Source: Zhengitettix transpicula (lineage: Eukaryota; Arthropoda; Insecta; Orthoptera; Tetrigidae). From it: DNA of 64,000 nucleotides. Made by a program: the position numbers and the translations under genes. Location of the stretch: positions 11,230,001 through 11,294,000 of the forward strand of contig CM073590.1 in the NCBI GenBank assembly GCA_037074705.1. Reading direction: 5' to 3'. The notes below the pieces were generated by a model. That model had not been told where the DNA came from. It searched no databases and saw only the letters and a program-made list of their open reading frames with translations. Below, in pieces: positions 49,167 to 60,479 of this stretch (position 1 is its first letter; the number at the start of each line of letters is the position of its first letter).

Positions 49167-49668
49167 ATAGGCTAAATGAGGGTAATCCACGTTGTGGCAA
49201 CTCCCCTTTAATAGCATAGGAAGGGTCTTGAAAGGGGGGATGCGGTAAGGTAGAAGAAGGCAGCAAAGGGTTAACTAGAGCCCCCGGGCTATGGTTTAAG
49301 GATCCTACCCGGCAATTCGTCTAAAAGTGATGCAGGGAAAAACCCTAGAAAACCTGCATCAGGTAGGTCGGGCATTTGGTACTTGTCCCACGCCCTTCCG
49401 GTAGCGGGAGAGGAGTTTGCTGTGGGGTTGCAGCATTCCCTTCTCCGTGTCTCGACCAGTTTAGGAGGCAGCTGGCCGACTACTCCAACAGGAATAGCGG
49501 ACAACTCTTACCGTATGCCCAACGTCTGCGACCCCAGAACATACACCTCTCAAGACAGGCCGAGGTGCCTCGGCATGTGGGTGGGAACCTTAGTTCAAAA
49601 AATCCAGAGAGATGTGAAGGAATCCCCGAAGGAAGCCTCCGCCAGAGCTCTCTGGGCATGGGGGTATC
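49167..49668 (+). repeat. GC-rich dispersed repeat, copy 5
   Basis: The most complete copy. It begins after a G14 run with GGCTAAATGAGGGTAATCCA and ends near GAGCTCTCTGGGCATGGGGG. Order of blocks: head (GGCAACTCCCC, GAAAGGGGGGATGCGG), GGGCTATGGTTTAAGGATCC, CCTGCATCAGGTAGGTCGGG, GCCCTTCCGGTAGCGGGAGA, then CCGAGGTGCCTCGG. Two overlapping frames (49376-49681, 49383-49784) are open across it and partly conserved in copy 1. Neither resembles a known protein. Confidence 0.88.
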
Positions 49669-49704
49669 TTTCAAAAGATGATTACTCAATCCAATTTGAT
49701 CTGA

Positions 49705-50000
49705 CTAACTCTGCCTTTTTTTTTTTTTTTTTTTGGGTAATAGGCTACATGAGGGTAATCCACGTTCTGGCAACTCCCCTTTAATAGCATAGGAAGGGAC
49801 TTGAAAGGGGGGATGCGGTAAGGTAGAAGAAGGCAGCCAAGGGTTAACTAGGGCCCCCGGGCTATGGTTTAAGGATCCTACCCGGCAATTGGCCTAAAAG
49901 TGATGCAGGGAAAAACCCTAGAAAACCTGCATCAGGTAGGTCGGGCATTTGGTACTTGTCCCACGCCCTTCCGGTAGCGGGAGAGGAGTTTGCTGTGGGG
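49705..50000 (+). repeat. GC-rich dispersed repeat, copy 6 (5' part)
   Basis: A second copy almost identical to the first 270 bp of copy 5. It is preceded by the same CTAACTCTGCC text but with a T19 run instead of the G14 run, and it stops abruptly at GTTTGCTGTGGGG. The shared upstream text means the unit that was duplicated includes unique flank. Confidence 0.88.
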
Positions 50001-50387
50001 TATCTGCTCTCTTATTTATATTGCGGCTCCCGGATATTCCCTTGTTTTCAGTTGTTTTGATATTACTTGTTCGCCAAAATAAACACCATCTGTTAGCTTT
50101 CTCTCGCCCCGAGAGTCACTTAATCAATTACAATTAGCATCTCCTTTTAGTATAATTGCCTCGTCCATCTGTTATGATGCTTTTCCGCGTTCCGTCAGTC
50201 ACACAATTTGGCCTAAGAGCTGCCAAAATTTCTCTAATTATCTGTCCATTCTTCCTCTCTAAAAGGTCCATCTACCCCTAATTTTATCATTATTTTTAAT
50301 GTGTACCACCACTCAAGAATCCCCCAGTCTCAGTTTGTAAACAACTCTGGTAAAAATATGAACCGAAAACATGTCCTTCTTTACTGG

Positions 50388-50392
50388 TTATT

Positions 50393-50435
<43 letters not shown>

Positions 50436-50441
50436 TAATAA
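50388..50441. repeat. TA array inside an inverted repeat
   Basis: TTATTACAATA (50388-50398) and TATTGTAATAA (50431-50441) are perfect inverse copies around an imperfect TA array. Confidence 0.85.
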
Positions 50442-50464
50442 ACAACCATGTTACTTCTTAATTT

Positions 50465-51130
50465 GCCCCACGTTGTGGTGCCAAAATGTTATAAACAACC
50501 GGACGTCAAAATAAAAAAAATGTTTATCGTTGACATAAATTTGCTATTTCTCTCGCAGGCTGCAAAATTTCTCCATACTGGGTGCTCGCCGTACGCCTCC
50601 ACAGCCAACACTCAACTCCAAGACTCAACTTTTCACCTCCTAGCTCCACACTCAACTAACTTCCAAAATCTTATCTTCTCTTTATATATATGACCGTCCC
50701 TTCTCTCTTCTTTTGTCCCCAAAATTACGTTGCAACTGCTCGTTGACAATTTCTCCATTACTGAGATTTACATTCTGCAGCTGCTGTTCCTTAGCTAGCA
50801 AAATATCTAGCCGCTCTGTCTTGTCACATCGAGACAGGACCCGTAATTACTTTGCACTTGTATCCTCATCCCCCCGCATTCACACATGCGCTGTTCTAAA
50901 ATTCTTCAGACCGCCCAACTGCACCCTCATCCTAAGTCAACACGCCAATGGTCCAGCCCATTAATCAGACACAATGCCTTTCCTAAACAGATTTATCTTG
51001 CGACAGGCCAACCGCGCATGTGCCTTGTCCTGAATCCTTCATACTGATCCTAAGTACACATTGCCACTTCCTGTGACGGCCAAGACCATTAATCCGAAAC
51101 AATGCATTCCCTCAATGCATTACAATATAT
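50465..51130 (-). mobile_element. LTR fragment with primer binding site
   Basis: On the minus strand, 50483-50465 reads TGGCACCACAACGTGGGGC, one substitution and one insertion away from the primer binding site complementary to tRNA-Lys (TGGCGCCCAACGTGGGGC). It follows a sequence ending in ACATTT, as an LTR would. Within the presumed LTR (about 51130-50484) a TATA-like TATATATAAA lies at 50690-50681 on the same strand. Internal sequence beyond the binding site is lost in a TA array. No coding region remains. The outer LTR boundary is not fixed. Confidence 0.42.
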
Positions 51131-51134
51131 TATA

Positions 51135-52380
51135 TCAAAAAAGTAGTTAAAAGATTTATAAATATGGGATAACCTTATTTGTATAATAGTAACTTAGATG
51201 TTGAATTTCACATGGAACTCCACACAAATAGAAAGTGTTTCCAAACAGACAACCAGAAAACTTTATTCACGAAATATTTATGTTCTCAAGATACTGCTGG
51301 AAAGTTTCCGCGAAATTTATTCAGACTGCATTAACAACTCTTAATAGCAACGATATTTCTGACTTGTTTTGTTAGTTGATTCACGAGAGTTGACGATAAT
51401 TTCTCAGTTATAAAAAGAAAAAAGTCCCTAAGAAGCACTTATTCAAACCATTAAGGTTTCCTTCGACTTTAGGAAGAAACTATTTAATATCTTAATTATA
51501 CGCGACTGTTAGTTTTATCTCTTGCATATCAAAGTTTTATCTTAAAATACAATGCTCTGAAAAGATTATTAATGATCGTTACAAACTTATCGTTTACGTG
51601 CCATTTGAATGCCAAAGACCACTTCGGGTATCTCAATTTCCACCAAGTTAGTGTGTATGAGCCCATGAAAATGAGAATGACGCAAAACCGGAAACATATT
51701 AAGCAAAAGAAAAAGCCATAAGATTGAACAGGCCCACATAAAACATAATACAGACCTTAAATTCACTTTTCTGTGCAAATACAATTTTTTCTTTGGCTTT
51801 TAACGGTTTAGTTTTATCTACACATCAACAATATAACACAAAAATAATTAATAGAATATAACTATTATATAGCAGTTAAAGAGAAGAATAGGAATAGTCT
51901 AAACACACTTCCTGTGTGTTGTTTGCGAAAACAACCTGGTCCAAAATTCCCCAATGTCTGTCTGCAGTCTACGTCACAACGTAATCGATCTTCCTCTTGC
52001 AGCAGACAGTTGAATATTTAAAATCTCTGGAAATGAGGGTCTTACACACGTCAGGAAAGAAAAAAAGGAATCTTGACCTGCATCCGAAAATAGGAAAATG
52101 TAGGCAATAAAATCTGCCAGTTTTGACTATACGTCATATTAAATATGTTGAGCCGGGACGTCACCGCATCCAAGCTAATCGATATGCTGGCGTGGATTAT
52201 TCCTCCGACGTATGTGAAAACGGGGACAACTACAGCAAGTGCAAACAGAAATTTACTTCCGCGAATACTTGTCCTAGTTTTTCATTTGCACAGTTTAGCA
52301 GCGGAAAGGACTGGGAATGGTTAATCTCATAGATAAGAAGTGAATGGGAGTGCAGAAATAAAAAATTTGGCTATTTGGCT
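51135..52380. other. Unannotated AT-rich stretch
   Basis: No gene or repeat recognised. Confidence 0.4.
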
Positions 52381-52386
52381 TAGGTG

Positions 52387-53198
52387 CGAGGTATGTTCAG
52401 AAAACAAGTGTACTAGATTTTTCTATAATTTTTTTTAAAAAAAGTCTAATTGAAAAAAAAAATTACAGGATATTGATAAACTTGTTGACTGTTTTTCCGT
52501 ATAATCGCCATCCCATCCAATGCATGTGGTGAGCCATGGCGCAAGCTTCTTTATGCCCTCCTCGAAGACCTCTACCGCCAGCTCTTTCCCCCACTTCAGA
52601 ACCTCTTTCTGCGCCTGCTCGTCAGTTAAAAATTAATTCCACCAATGTGTGACTCCAGGGAGGTAAAAAGACTATAATCTGAAGACGACAAGTCTGGGAA
52701 ATACGGTGGGGGTGTGGGGTTCAAAACATCCCAACCAAATTAGTCCAATAGCGCCTTGCTGGCTAAGGCTCTGTGAGGACGAGCGTTGTCGTGCAACAAG
52801 CACACTCCTCTCGTAAGCATTCCCTTCCTTTTGTTTTGAATGTTCCTTTGGAGATTTTAATGGTCTCTCAAAATCGCTGTGCATTGATGAGGAAGAATCT
52901 CGCCCAAAATGATGCATTTTCGGTCCCAAAACAGAGGACATGATTTTTTTGCCAAAAATTGTGGTTGTGATTTTTTTGGCTGATCTCCAGTCACAATAGA
53001 GCTCAGAAAATGTGTTGTTCCTTATGCGAGTACGAACCTGATCACAGCACGTGGTTCGCACTCTGCTGGATTTCTTACCGACATATTTCACGCAACTTGA
53101 CACTACATGAGTTCACGTGTTCCTGCGATGCTCGCACTGTCAGTGTTGCCAATCCTCAAAAATGAACCACAGTACACTTAATTTCTGAACATGCCTCG
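52387..53198 (-). mobile_element. Mariner-type element, internally deleted
   Basis: The 28-bp inverted repeats at 52387-52414 and 53171-53198 agree at 25 of 28 positions (ends CGAGGTATGTTC and CGAGGCATGTTC). The right flank is TA; the left is TG, probably a mutated TA. At 812 bp it is about two thirds of full length. The coding part that remains is the C-terminal half of a transposase. The ends differ from those of the 6.8-kb element after CGAGG, so this is a separate family. Confidence 0.85.
52480..53060 (-). pseudogene. Mariner-type transposase, C-terminal half, degraded
   Basis: Mixed minus-strand frames give KKIMSSV, the stretch usually followed by FWDR, then a degraded second catalytic region, and GWDVLNPTPPPYFPDLSSSD for the YSPDLSPSD motif holding the third Asp. 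Downstream, DEQAQKEVLKWGKELAVEVF matches the usual end of the protein. The HDNARPH box is unrecognisable and the N-terminal half is missing, so the protein is dead. Confidence 0.75.
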
Positions 53199-53199
53199 T

Positions 53200-55129
53200 A
53201 AATACAATAAGGAGAAAACATACAATGACATACTTCACAGTCAAGCGCTCGGAATATGATCTGGGTTACTATAATCCTTTTAACGTGGTCTTTCTCCTAG
53301 AATTACGTGTCTGCGGGCGGGTCTGGACGTTTCTATGTTCGATGCGCCAACCCGACTGCGTACTTCACGGACGCCCACACACTAACATCGTCTGCAATGT
53401 AGCATATGTGGGACCAGTCGAATTCCAGATGCCACAGTATCGGTTATTTGAATCACAGACTGTTACAACCCAATATTCGACACTTCATGGAACTCCTCGT
53501 CACATTGTATCATCATATCGACATGGATGTGATATATTTTGATGATGCGGTATATTTTCCTCAAATTTCGAGTGTTGTATGGTGCATTCTTGGCTTGCCG
53601 CTATTTTTATCATCATACTACAAATTTTTATGGGATATACAAATGCAAATTCAACGAACGATTTGAAATATTTTATACGAGAAATTTCCATCTAGAAGTT
53701 CGTTAACTCGTTACACCTAGAAATTACTTCCTACCTCTATGTCCAATACAACATCGCTATCTTTACCGACACAAATAGGTATTTATCTATTTTCTTGGGC
53801 CTTATCTGGCAATGTAGGAAAAATATCATAGGATGTAATTTATCTGTAATGTCATCTGAGGGACACATCACAATAGGGGTTTAAAGACAGGCATGTTTAG
53901 TCCCAACTTCTGTACATCTCACTACACCAGTAAATCAGTTTATGTTGAAAATAAATTTCTCTACTCATTAATCACTGATGTTCACATATTATGTTATTGT
54001 GTCAATAATTGATATCCAACATGATTTTTGGACAGGCGTCAATCGGAAAATAACGTCACGATACACGAAACAGTTACGTTCTCGATGCGACATCTGCTGA
54101 GAGGAGAGGGAACATGCACTGCGCGGACGCAGAGGATGTGGAAATACTGCAACGGCACCTGCAGCGGTGTTCACAATCCATTTTGTCAGTATTAAAAAGT
54201 CAATCCATCTCAAATTGCAGTTTCGAAAAAACGTTCAATTTTAAATCCGTTCGTAGTCTTAAAGCATGACTGGAAACAATAAACAAAGTTAATAAGCTAC
54301 TTAAATTTTTTTTACATTCATATCACCTTTACAGTTTAACTCAATAAGTTGAGTCATCGACATGAATACAAAGTTGTTTACGTTAATACACAAAACGAGC
54401 GGAATATATTGTAATACTAATTAGAGGCCATAAATGATTTCAATAATTGAATAGTTATGATGGATTGTTTAGCGGTACCAATTTTCAAAATACAACAATG
54501 TGTAGGCTAGCTTTCCCGTGAGCCGCGAGCACTTTCTGAACGGCAGTAGGTCTGGTGTTGTAGGCAGGTAAAGAAGTAGTAATTAATAGCAGACAACAAA
54601 CAGCGTGGCCAGCGTATAAATCAAACCGAGAAGGTTACCAGTTTTAGAATTCAAGTATAAAGTTTTGACAGCGAGATACTTGATAATACTTCAAAGAGTA
54701 ATCTGATAATCCGCGCCACATTAAAAATTTGCTACGAGTACCGAGACAACCATCAGTTTCCACATAAAGACAATTTAGCAACAATCTGTCTAACTGAGAA
54801 TCGGGAGGAAGAAGCAGTTCCAGTTCCCACAGGAGAACTTCCAAAACGACGACCGTGTTTTGTACAATCAAGTGTCAGGGATTCTAGCCTTTTTAGTGTA
54901 AATTGTATTCCCGAGCCCAGGAGATCTTAGTCTGGTACCAGCCAAATAATTTGAACGTAGAAACCAATTTAAATTAAGTTTTTGTAAACGGTAATTAAAG
55001 GTATTCGTCAGATTTCGCTTTCTCGTTTTGTTTTGATTGTTTAACTTCTTAGTTTGTAAATTCTGATTGTGTAACGTAAATTCTATAAATATAAATGTTT
55101 CTTTACTTTGCAAGCCCAGAAAAATGACC
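53200..55129. other. Unannotated stretch
   Basis: No gene or transposon recognised. Frames at 53225-53542 and 53989-54213 have no similarity I can name. Confidence 0.35.
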
Positions 55130-55168
55130 CTGAGAAAGAGTTATAAAATCTCTAAACATTGAAACGTT
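55130..55168 (+). ncRNA. Weak hammerhead-like motif
   Basis: CTGAGAA, arms AGAG/CTCT, then TGAAACGTT. The first box lacks the conserved GA, so it is a distant or chance match. Confidence 0.22.
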
Positions 55169-55169
55169 A

Positions 55170-56459
55170 AGTGTAATTAATCTCAAATAAAATGTTATAA
55201 ATTTCTATTGAATAAAGTAAATTGTATTGTAAAGTTTAAAGAATGGTGTAATTATTTCTAGATCCTTTACTTTAAAATAAAATAAATTGTTTCAAAAACG
55301 AACTATCGATTTAATAAAAAATGCAAATTAATTGTATTATAAATAATTAAATTTTGTTAATTAATCTTTTGTTTATTACACCGATTAAATTAATAAATGT
55401 CAGTGTAATTCATTATAATATGTTTTAGCTTATGTAAAAGTTTCAATAGTAGAGTATATATCAGCATCGATTTGATCATGCTCAGTTACATCAGTTAGTG
55501 GAGTACGTATTTCAGAGTGAGTGAATGCTTCGGCTGACCGATCAATCTTAAAGTTCTAATGATAGATCCCAATTTCTTCTAATTGATCATGGTTTTTGTG
55601 ATAGTTACATCAATTAGTAAATATGAACTGAGTAATTTTTATAACTGTAACGTTTAATTGTGCACGTCGAGTAACCACTGCAGACGTCTTCGTCTGGAGA
55701 ATGTTGAACCCATTTATGAACGGCGCTACTGGCGATGCATATTCGTGAGAAACGGCTGCACGGAGTCGCAACGAGCCACCCACCAGAACGGGGCGCTAAA
55801 AGCTAAGTCCCATTCTTCCACCAAGACATGCTCTTCTGGCGGGACAACTCGATTTTTTAATGTAGCGTATACTCTTATACCTCAAAGACACTTCTTCTTA
55901 GGTTGTTTTACTCTCAGGCAAGGGATTCCCCCTCACAGAGTGAACCAATTCAGCCGTACTTGCAGAAAAAGTCCTTATAAATCAACACATGTGAACAAGA
56001 GCTACAATAAATATAAGGTAAAAAAAGTGTGGTCAAAACAAATATAAAGCTTTAAGAGTCAGACACTAAATAAACACGTGCAACAACAACGAAGTGAATT
56101 GGATAAAGAGAATGTCAATTAAAATGCATGCATTTCTACGTGTATGTGAAAACAGAGTGCTGATATGTCTACGGAATTATGGCAGGCGGAGAATAATATT
56201 TACTTGCTTTTATTGAAATGATCGTCATGGGTATTAAAGACAAACAATTCATCCTGTTAAAGTATAAAACGGTTTTTATCCAAATGTATCATATGATGAG
56301 TAAAACGGATTTATATGTTATGTCAGATTATAAATAATGTATTATATATTATCGGTAACCGTAATAAATTTTACGAAATAGGTATAAAAACAGAATCGAA
56401 GCTCAACACTAAAGCCTATGAAACTGAATTAAACAATCAGGATGGAAAGATCTGGATCG
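55170..56459. other. Unannotated stretch
   Basis: AT-rich. The 129-codon plus-strand frame at 55658-56047 lies in a GC-richer patch but matches no family I know. Confidence 0.35.
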
Positions 56460-56580
56460 GGCCGTGAAATCAAACGCAGGACCTCCACTTGCTACGTGGT
56501 GCTCTGACCATTACCTGGTAACAGCACCACGTACCAAGTAGAGATTCTTCGGTCCATTTCCGGTCCAGTCGAGACTTTTC
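56460..56580. mobile_element. Two tRNA-like SINE heads, head to head
   Basis: The perfect inverse pair ACGTGGTGCT (56494-56503) and AGCACCACGT (56523-56532) forms a hairpin. On the minus strand the left half reads TGGTCAGAGCACCACGT ... GCGTTTGATTTCAC (A- and B-box-like). On the plus strand the right half reads CCTGGTAACAGCACCACGT ... GGTCCATTTCCGG and then CAGTCGAGACTTTTC, like the tail of the SINE at 5585. Two insertions of one family in opposite orientation explain it best. Confidence 0.45.
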
Positions 56581-56589
56581 AAACATGAT

Positions 56590-58404
56590 CCTGAAATATG
56601 TATCTTGAATGCAGTACGTACGTTACAAAGAACCCGTGAATCCAGTAATAATATAAATTAACGTCCACCTGAACACGTCTTTCACCAACTCAGCTGGCTT
56701 AATATTGACGGCAGAAATTCATCCTCAATGAATACGTCTCTTACGGGCAGCGAAGACGTAGGCTCACGAAAATAACGCGGGTAGTCGAAATTCATACACT
56801 TAAAATCAGTATAACCTTCAGTGGAATTTAATGTGGAATTATCAAGTATGGAATAGAAATATTTAGGTTGAGTTTGACAAGTACAGGGGTTAGCGGAACT
56901 GGTAAATATTCTCAACCAAACTGATAATAGCAATTTCTGTTATAGCACGGAACAGAAACTAATTAGACAAATTCTTTTGTATTAAAAAGTGGGGTCGAAA
57001 TACGAAACAAGACGCGAGATGTATCAATATATAAATAACAAAATACTTTCTTATAAGTTGTAAAATTCCTTATCACAATATTATGCAGAACTCTAGAAAT
57101 AGAGCGCTATTGAAAATTCTAATTATCGGTCCATTGCTGGGTAGCTGCTGGTGAGAAGTACGAAGTAGCACATTGGTCGATCAATTAGCGTACGAGTAGT
57201 CGTGAGAGCTCATATCACTGTGGAGAGGGGCGTCAGCTAGATAAGCTAGAGCTGTGATCAATACCACCAGCTGCAGAGTACGCCCCATATTGCATTCCAT
57301 ATCACTCCAACTATTCGCGACAGTTACAGGAAAGAAACAAATAGGGACATGAAAAGTCCTAATAATAATTTTCTCGGTTTAAATGCTCTTAAGACTCGCG
57401 AACGTGTTGTCCATCCGGAGCTGAATTAAAGTCAATTTCCCAAATTATCTTCGATGAACCTATTTCTTTTGGAAAGAACCTGTAAGACTGGTATGTTTGA
57501 AGCCCCTTTCGTATGCTTGAATTCAGGGATTGGGAGGACAGTTTTCGCTATGAATGCAGAGTTAAGATGTTTAGGAAGGACACACACAGTCTACAGCGAT
57601 AGAACTTAATAAAATTTTTGTTTTACAAATATACAAACCTGATAACTAGTTCGTAGGTACAAACGTAGCTCGATACCAGTAAATGAATCTACATAATTAC
57701 AAGTAAATTAAGACTCCGGAGAGCAAATATTAATTTTATGTCACAGAGTTAGCTGATTGAAGGTGATGTTACGTATCAATACAGATATATGTAACTGCAT
57801 ATTTCTTATAAGCTTTCCTTACAAATGCAGTATAACACTAAATCTCGGCAGTAATCATTGAAGTCTCATAAGCCAACCTTTTCAAGTCTAAATACTAAAG
57901 ATACACTAAAATTAAAATATTCTCGCACATCCAAAATTATGTACCTTTACTCCAGACTTTTCTTAAAAATATATTACTACTTCTATCGAAAGATGAGACA
58001 GATAAAGTTTCAAGAAAGTTCAATTGGATTCTTATTGCAATTCGAAAACTTTTTAATTTGGAATATTTTTGTGAAAATTTTATTCCATGTGAATTCTATT
58101 TTCTTATAATCATCAGTGGTTAAGTAAATTTTAGTTTGCGATTTTTTATGGTCTGAAAACTGAATTCAAATAACTCCGTACAACTGCAACGGTATGAGGC
58201 CATTTGCCTTCGTCGGATCAATTCAAGATCAGAACAGACGGCATTAGCAAGGCTTCCAGCCAGGGAGAGTGTGACTCACTCGAACTATAACGAAGAAAAT
58301 ACTAAAACAAGCAGTAGAAAAACGATTTATAAACAAACCAAGGAATAGATAATTTCGTGGGTACTCGGTTCTGCATAATACGAAAATTAAACATACATTA
58401 ATTT
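56590..58404. other. Unannotated stretch
   Basis: No gene or repeat recognised. Confidence 0.4.
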
Positions 58405-58604
58405 AAAAGGAAAAAATTTACGTCTGGTTGAAAATCATGAATAAGAAAGATGGCCAATTCAGACAAAAAAAGTGATAATATAAATACCACACAACGTTTC
58501 TGGGATCCATATTCCTTTCGTCAGGTGAGGAGCCGAGAGCGACACAACTGTTGTGTTTATATGAACACTTGTTTTTGTCTGAATTGGCTATCTTTCTTAT
58601 TCAT
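58405..58604 (-). repeat. Orphan Penelope-like end flanked by an inverted repeat
   Basis: 58405-58527 matches 62451-62572, the 3' end of the Penelope-like element, closely over about 120 bp. In addition 58437-58472 and 58568-58604 are near-perfect inverse copies (ATGAATAAGAAAGAT ... CCAATTCAGACAAAAA) that enclose the hammerhead-like core. The copy is not attached to any coding sequence. Confidence 0.85.
58492..58526 (-). ncRNA. Hammerhead-like ribozyme motif (orphan copy)
   Basis: Minus strand: CTGACGA (58525-58519), a weak stem II (GGA/TCC), then GAAACGTTG (58500-58492). CAC before the core pairs with GTG after it (stem I). The core is identical to the copy at 62538-62571. Confidence 0.5.
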
Positions 58605-58911
58605 TATACACCAATTTATAAAATTGATTAGAAGATCTGGCATACGTAGAAAAATAGTGCAGATAAACACGGTAGGATATACAGAAAAACTGAGCTAATA
58701 GAATTTTTTTACAGTTGTATATGAGACCTAAAATACAATTAAGGCTTGGATCAATAAATCAGTAAAACTATTGAAATTCCATCCAATAAAATAATTATCT
58801 TATATAAGGCATTAGAACACATTTTTAACAATCGTTCATTCTTAAAAAATATGCATTCTTCTTTCAACATTTGTAAGCAATTAACGTATACTTTTCTCTC
58901 CAGCAATTATT

Positions 58912-59073
58912 TCATGGCCCAAAAATTGAATATGATGACGTCAAACTTTTAATGGCCACTTTGGTACTTACATATTTCATATTGTCTGACTGAAGGTCGC
59001 TCAAGATCATATGTAATGCCAAAATTTCACTGCCTACGATTCTTTCCTCATAAAACATAAAAAACAGTAGCAT
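58912..59073 (-). CDS. Small open frame of 53 codons, unknown
   Basis: A minus-strand ATG opens 53 codons ending in TGA. The middle reads EERIVGSEILALHMILSDLQ and then SDNMKYVSTKVAIKSLTSSY, a well-balanced amino acid composition with little low complexity. A GTAAGT in the frame could also act as a donor. I do not recognise the protein; it may be a fragment of an old transposon or exon. Frames of this length are expected by chance, so support is weak. Confidence 0.22.
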   Translation of the reverse strand: MLLFFMFYEERIVGSEILALHMILSDLQSDNMKYVSTKVAIKSLTSSYSIFGP

Positions 59074-59981
59074 TTATCATTTTTAATTTAATAGTCACAA
59101 ATAACTGCGAATTTTCCATTAGCGTTAAAGAGAAATGGAGCGATCGGCTTAAATCGTGAGCGAGCCCATATGATGCCGACAGATGGTTTGTGATTTACGT
59201 ACGGTTTCCAATCCCCAGGCGATTGGAGTTCCAAATCTATTCCCAGCTTCCACACGACAATGACGGCTTCAATGTACGCACGAACTATTATACATAGGAC
59301 TCATTCAATTTTACACTTTGCAGGAAAATTATTGAATTATCCGACAATTCGCGAACAAAATTACATTCCCAAAATATAGAGCATCGCAGATTATCCCATC
59401 TTCCTCTACACCCAGCAATCAAAATTATGAAGGGTGTAATATTTCTCCAAAACGTTACCCTACAATATTTTTTACTATCTGAATACCTTACGAGCTGAAG
59501 GATGATTCGCTGTTCATTAAGAGAGATTCTATCTTATTTTTTAAATAAACATGACAGTAATTGTTTTTATTTAAATAAATATTCCCACAATATTCACAAA
59601 TGAAGAGAAGTGTGAAATCGAATCTTCCATAGATTCTGCTCAATCAACGTTAACGTACAACCAGCTTCTGTCACATACATATCCGATAAAATATCCTATT
59701 CAACCGAGTACCGTGTTCCAGAAAAAAAACCAATCCTTTAATTTTAATAGATGAAAGACAAATTATCATCAATTTGCATTTCGAAGAAAATTACGAAAAA
59801 TATTTTAAATCCTTTACTGACAAAAAAATAAATATATCTTTCAACTTTGAAAAATCAATGCCCGATATTCACACACATCTAGACTGATAAGATAAAAATG
59901 TAACAAATTTTCATTAAATGTCAGGTTTTCAAAATTCGTTGTATAACAGAAAGAACTCTAGCTATTTAACATATACACTCT

Positions 59982-59997
59982 CAAACACACACACACG

Positions 59998-60071
<74 letters not shown>
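59982..60071. repeat. Compound CA/TA microsatellite
   Basis: A CA array of about 25 units with CG interruptions runs into a TA array of about 19 units. Confidence 0.95.
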
Positions 60072-60075
<4 letters not shown>

Positions 60076-60079
60076 TAGA

Positions 60080-60440
60080 CTATAATAAATCTATTTTCTG
60101 GATAAAACGATGGAATGAAAGGCAGTATTGAAAAATAAATAATCTTAACTCCTCAGACGAGCCATATTTATGCCAGCTCACGTTCGATTGGATCGGTGAA
60201 GTTGATGTATGATCACTTACCTAGAACAAAAGATCAGTTATACATGAGTGTTCTATTTCACTATAATTTAATTCTAAAATATAAGTGCTTCAATTTTATC
60301 CTTACATTATTATATTAAAACAACTACAAGGTAAAGTATAGAAATTGGCCAATTGTACGAGCATATACCATTAATAAATTAAACATAACGGCTCCACCAT
60401 TGTGTTTTTCATTAGTTGTTAACTGACGAATTTCTAACTC
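60080..60440. other. Unannotated stretch
   Basis: Nothing recognised. Confidence 0.35.
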
Positions 60441-60472
60441 CTGATGAAAACTATAAGCATGGTGGAAACTTT
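60441..60472 (+). ncRNA. Hammerhead-like motif
   Basis: CTGATGA (60441-60447) is intact. ACTAT and ATGGT can form a five-bp stem II (one wobble) around AAGC, followed by GGAAACTTT. The 16.2 base is changed (GT to TT), which breaks the two-bp stem III. TC before and GA after the core can pair. Decayed. Confidence 0.38.
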
Positions 60473-60479
60473 GACTTTA

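Noticed and set aside
55658..56047. 129-codon plus-strand frame
   Set aside because: No recognisable domain; length is within chance for a GC-richer patch.
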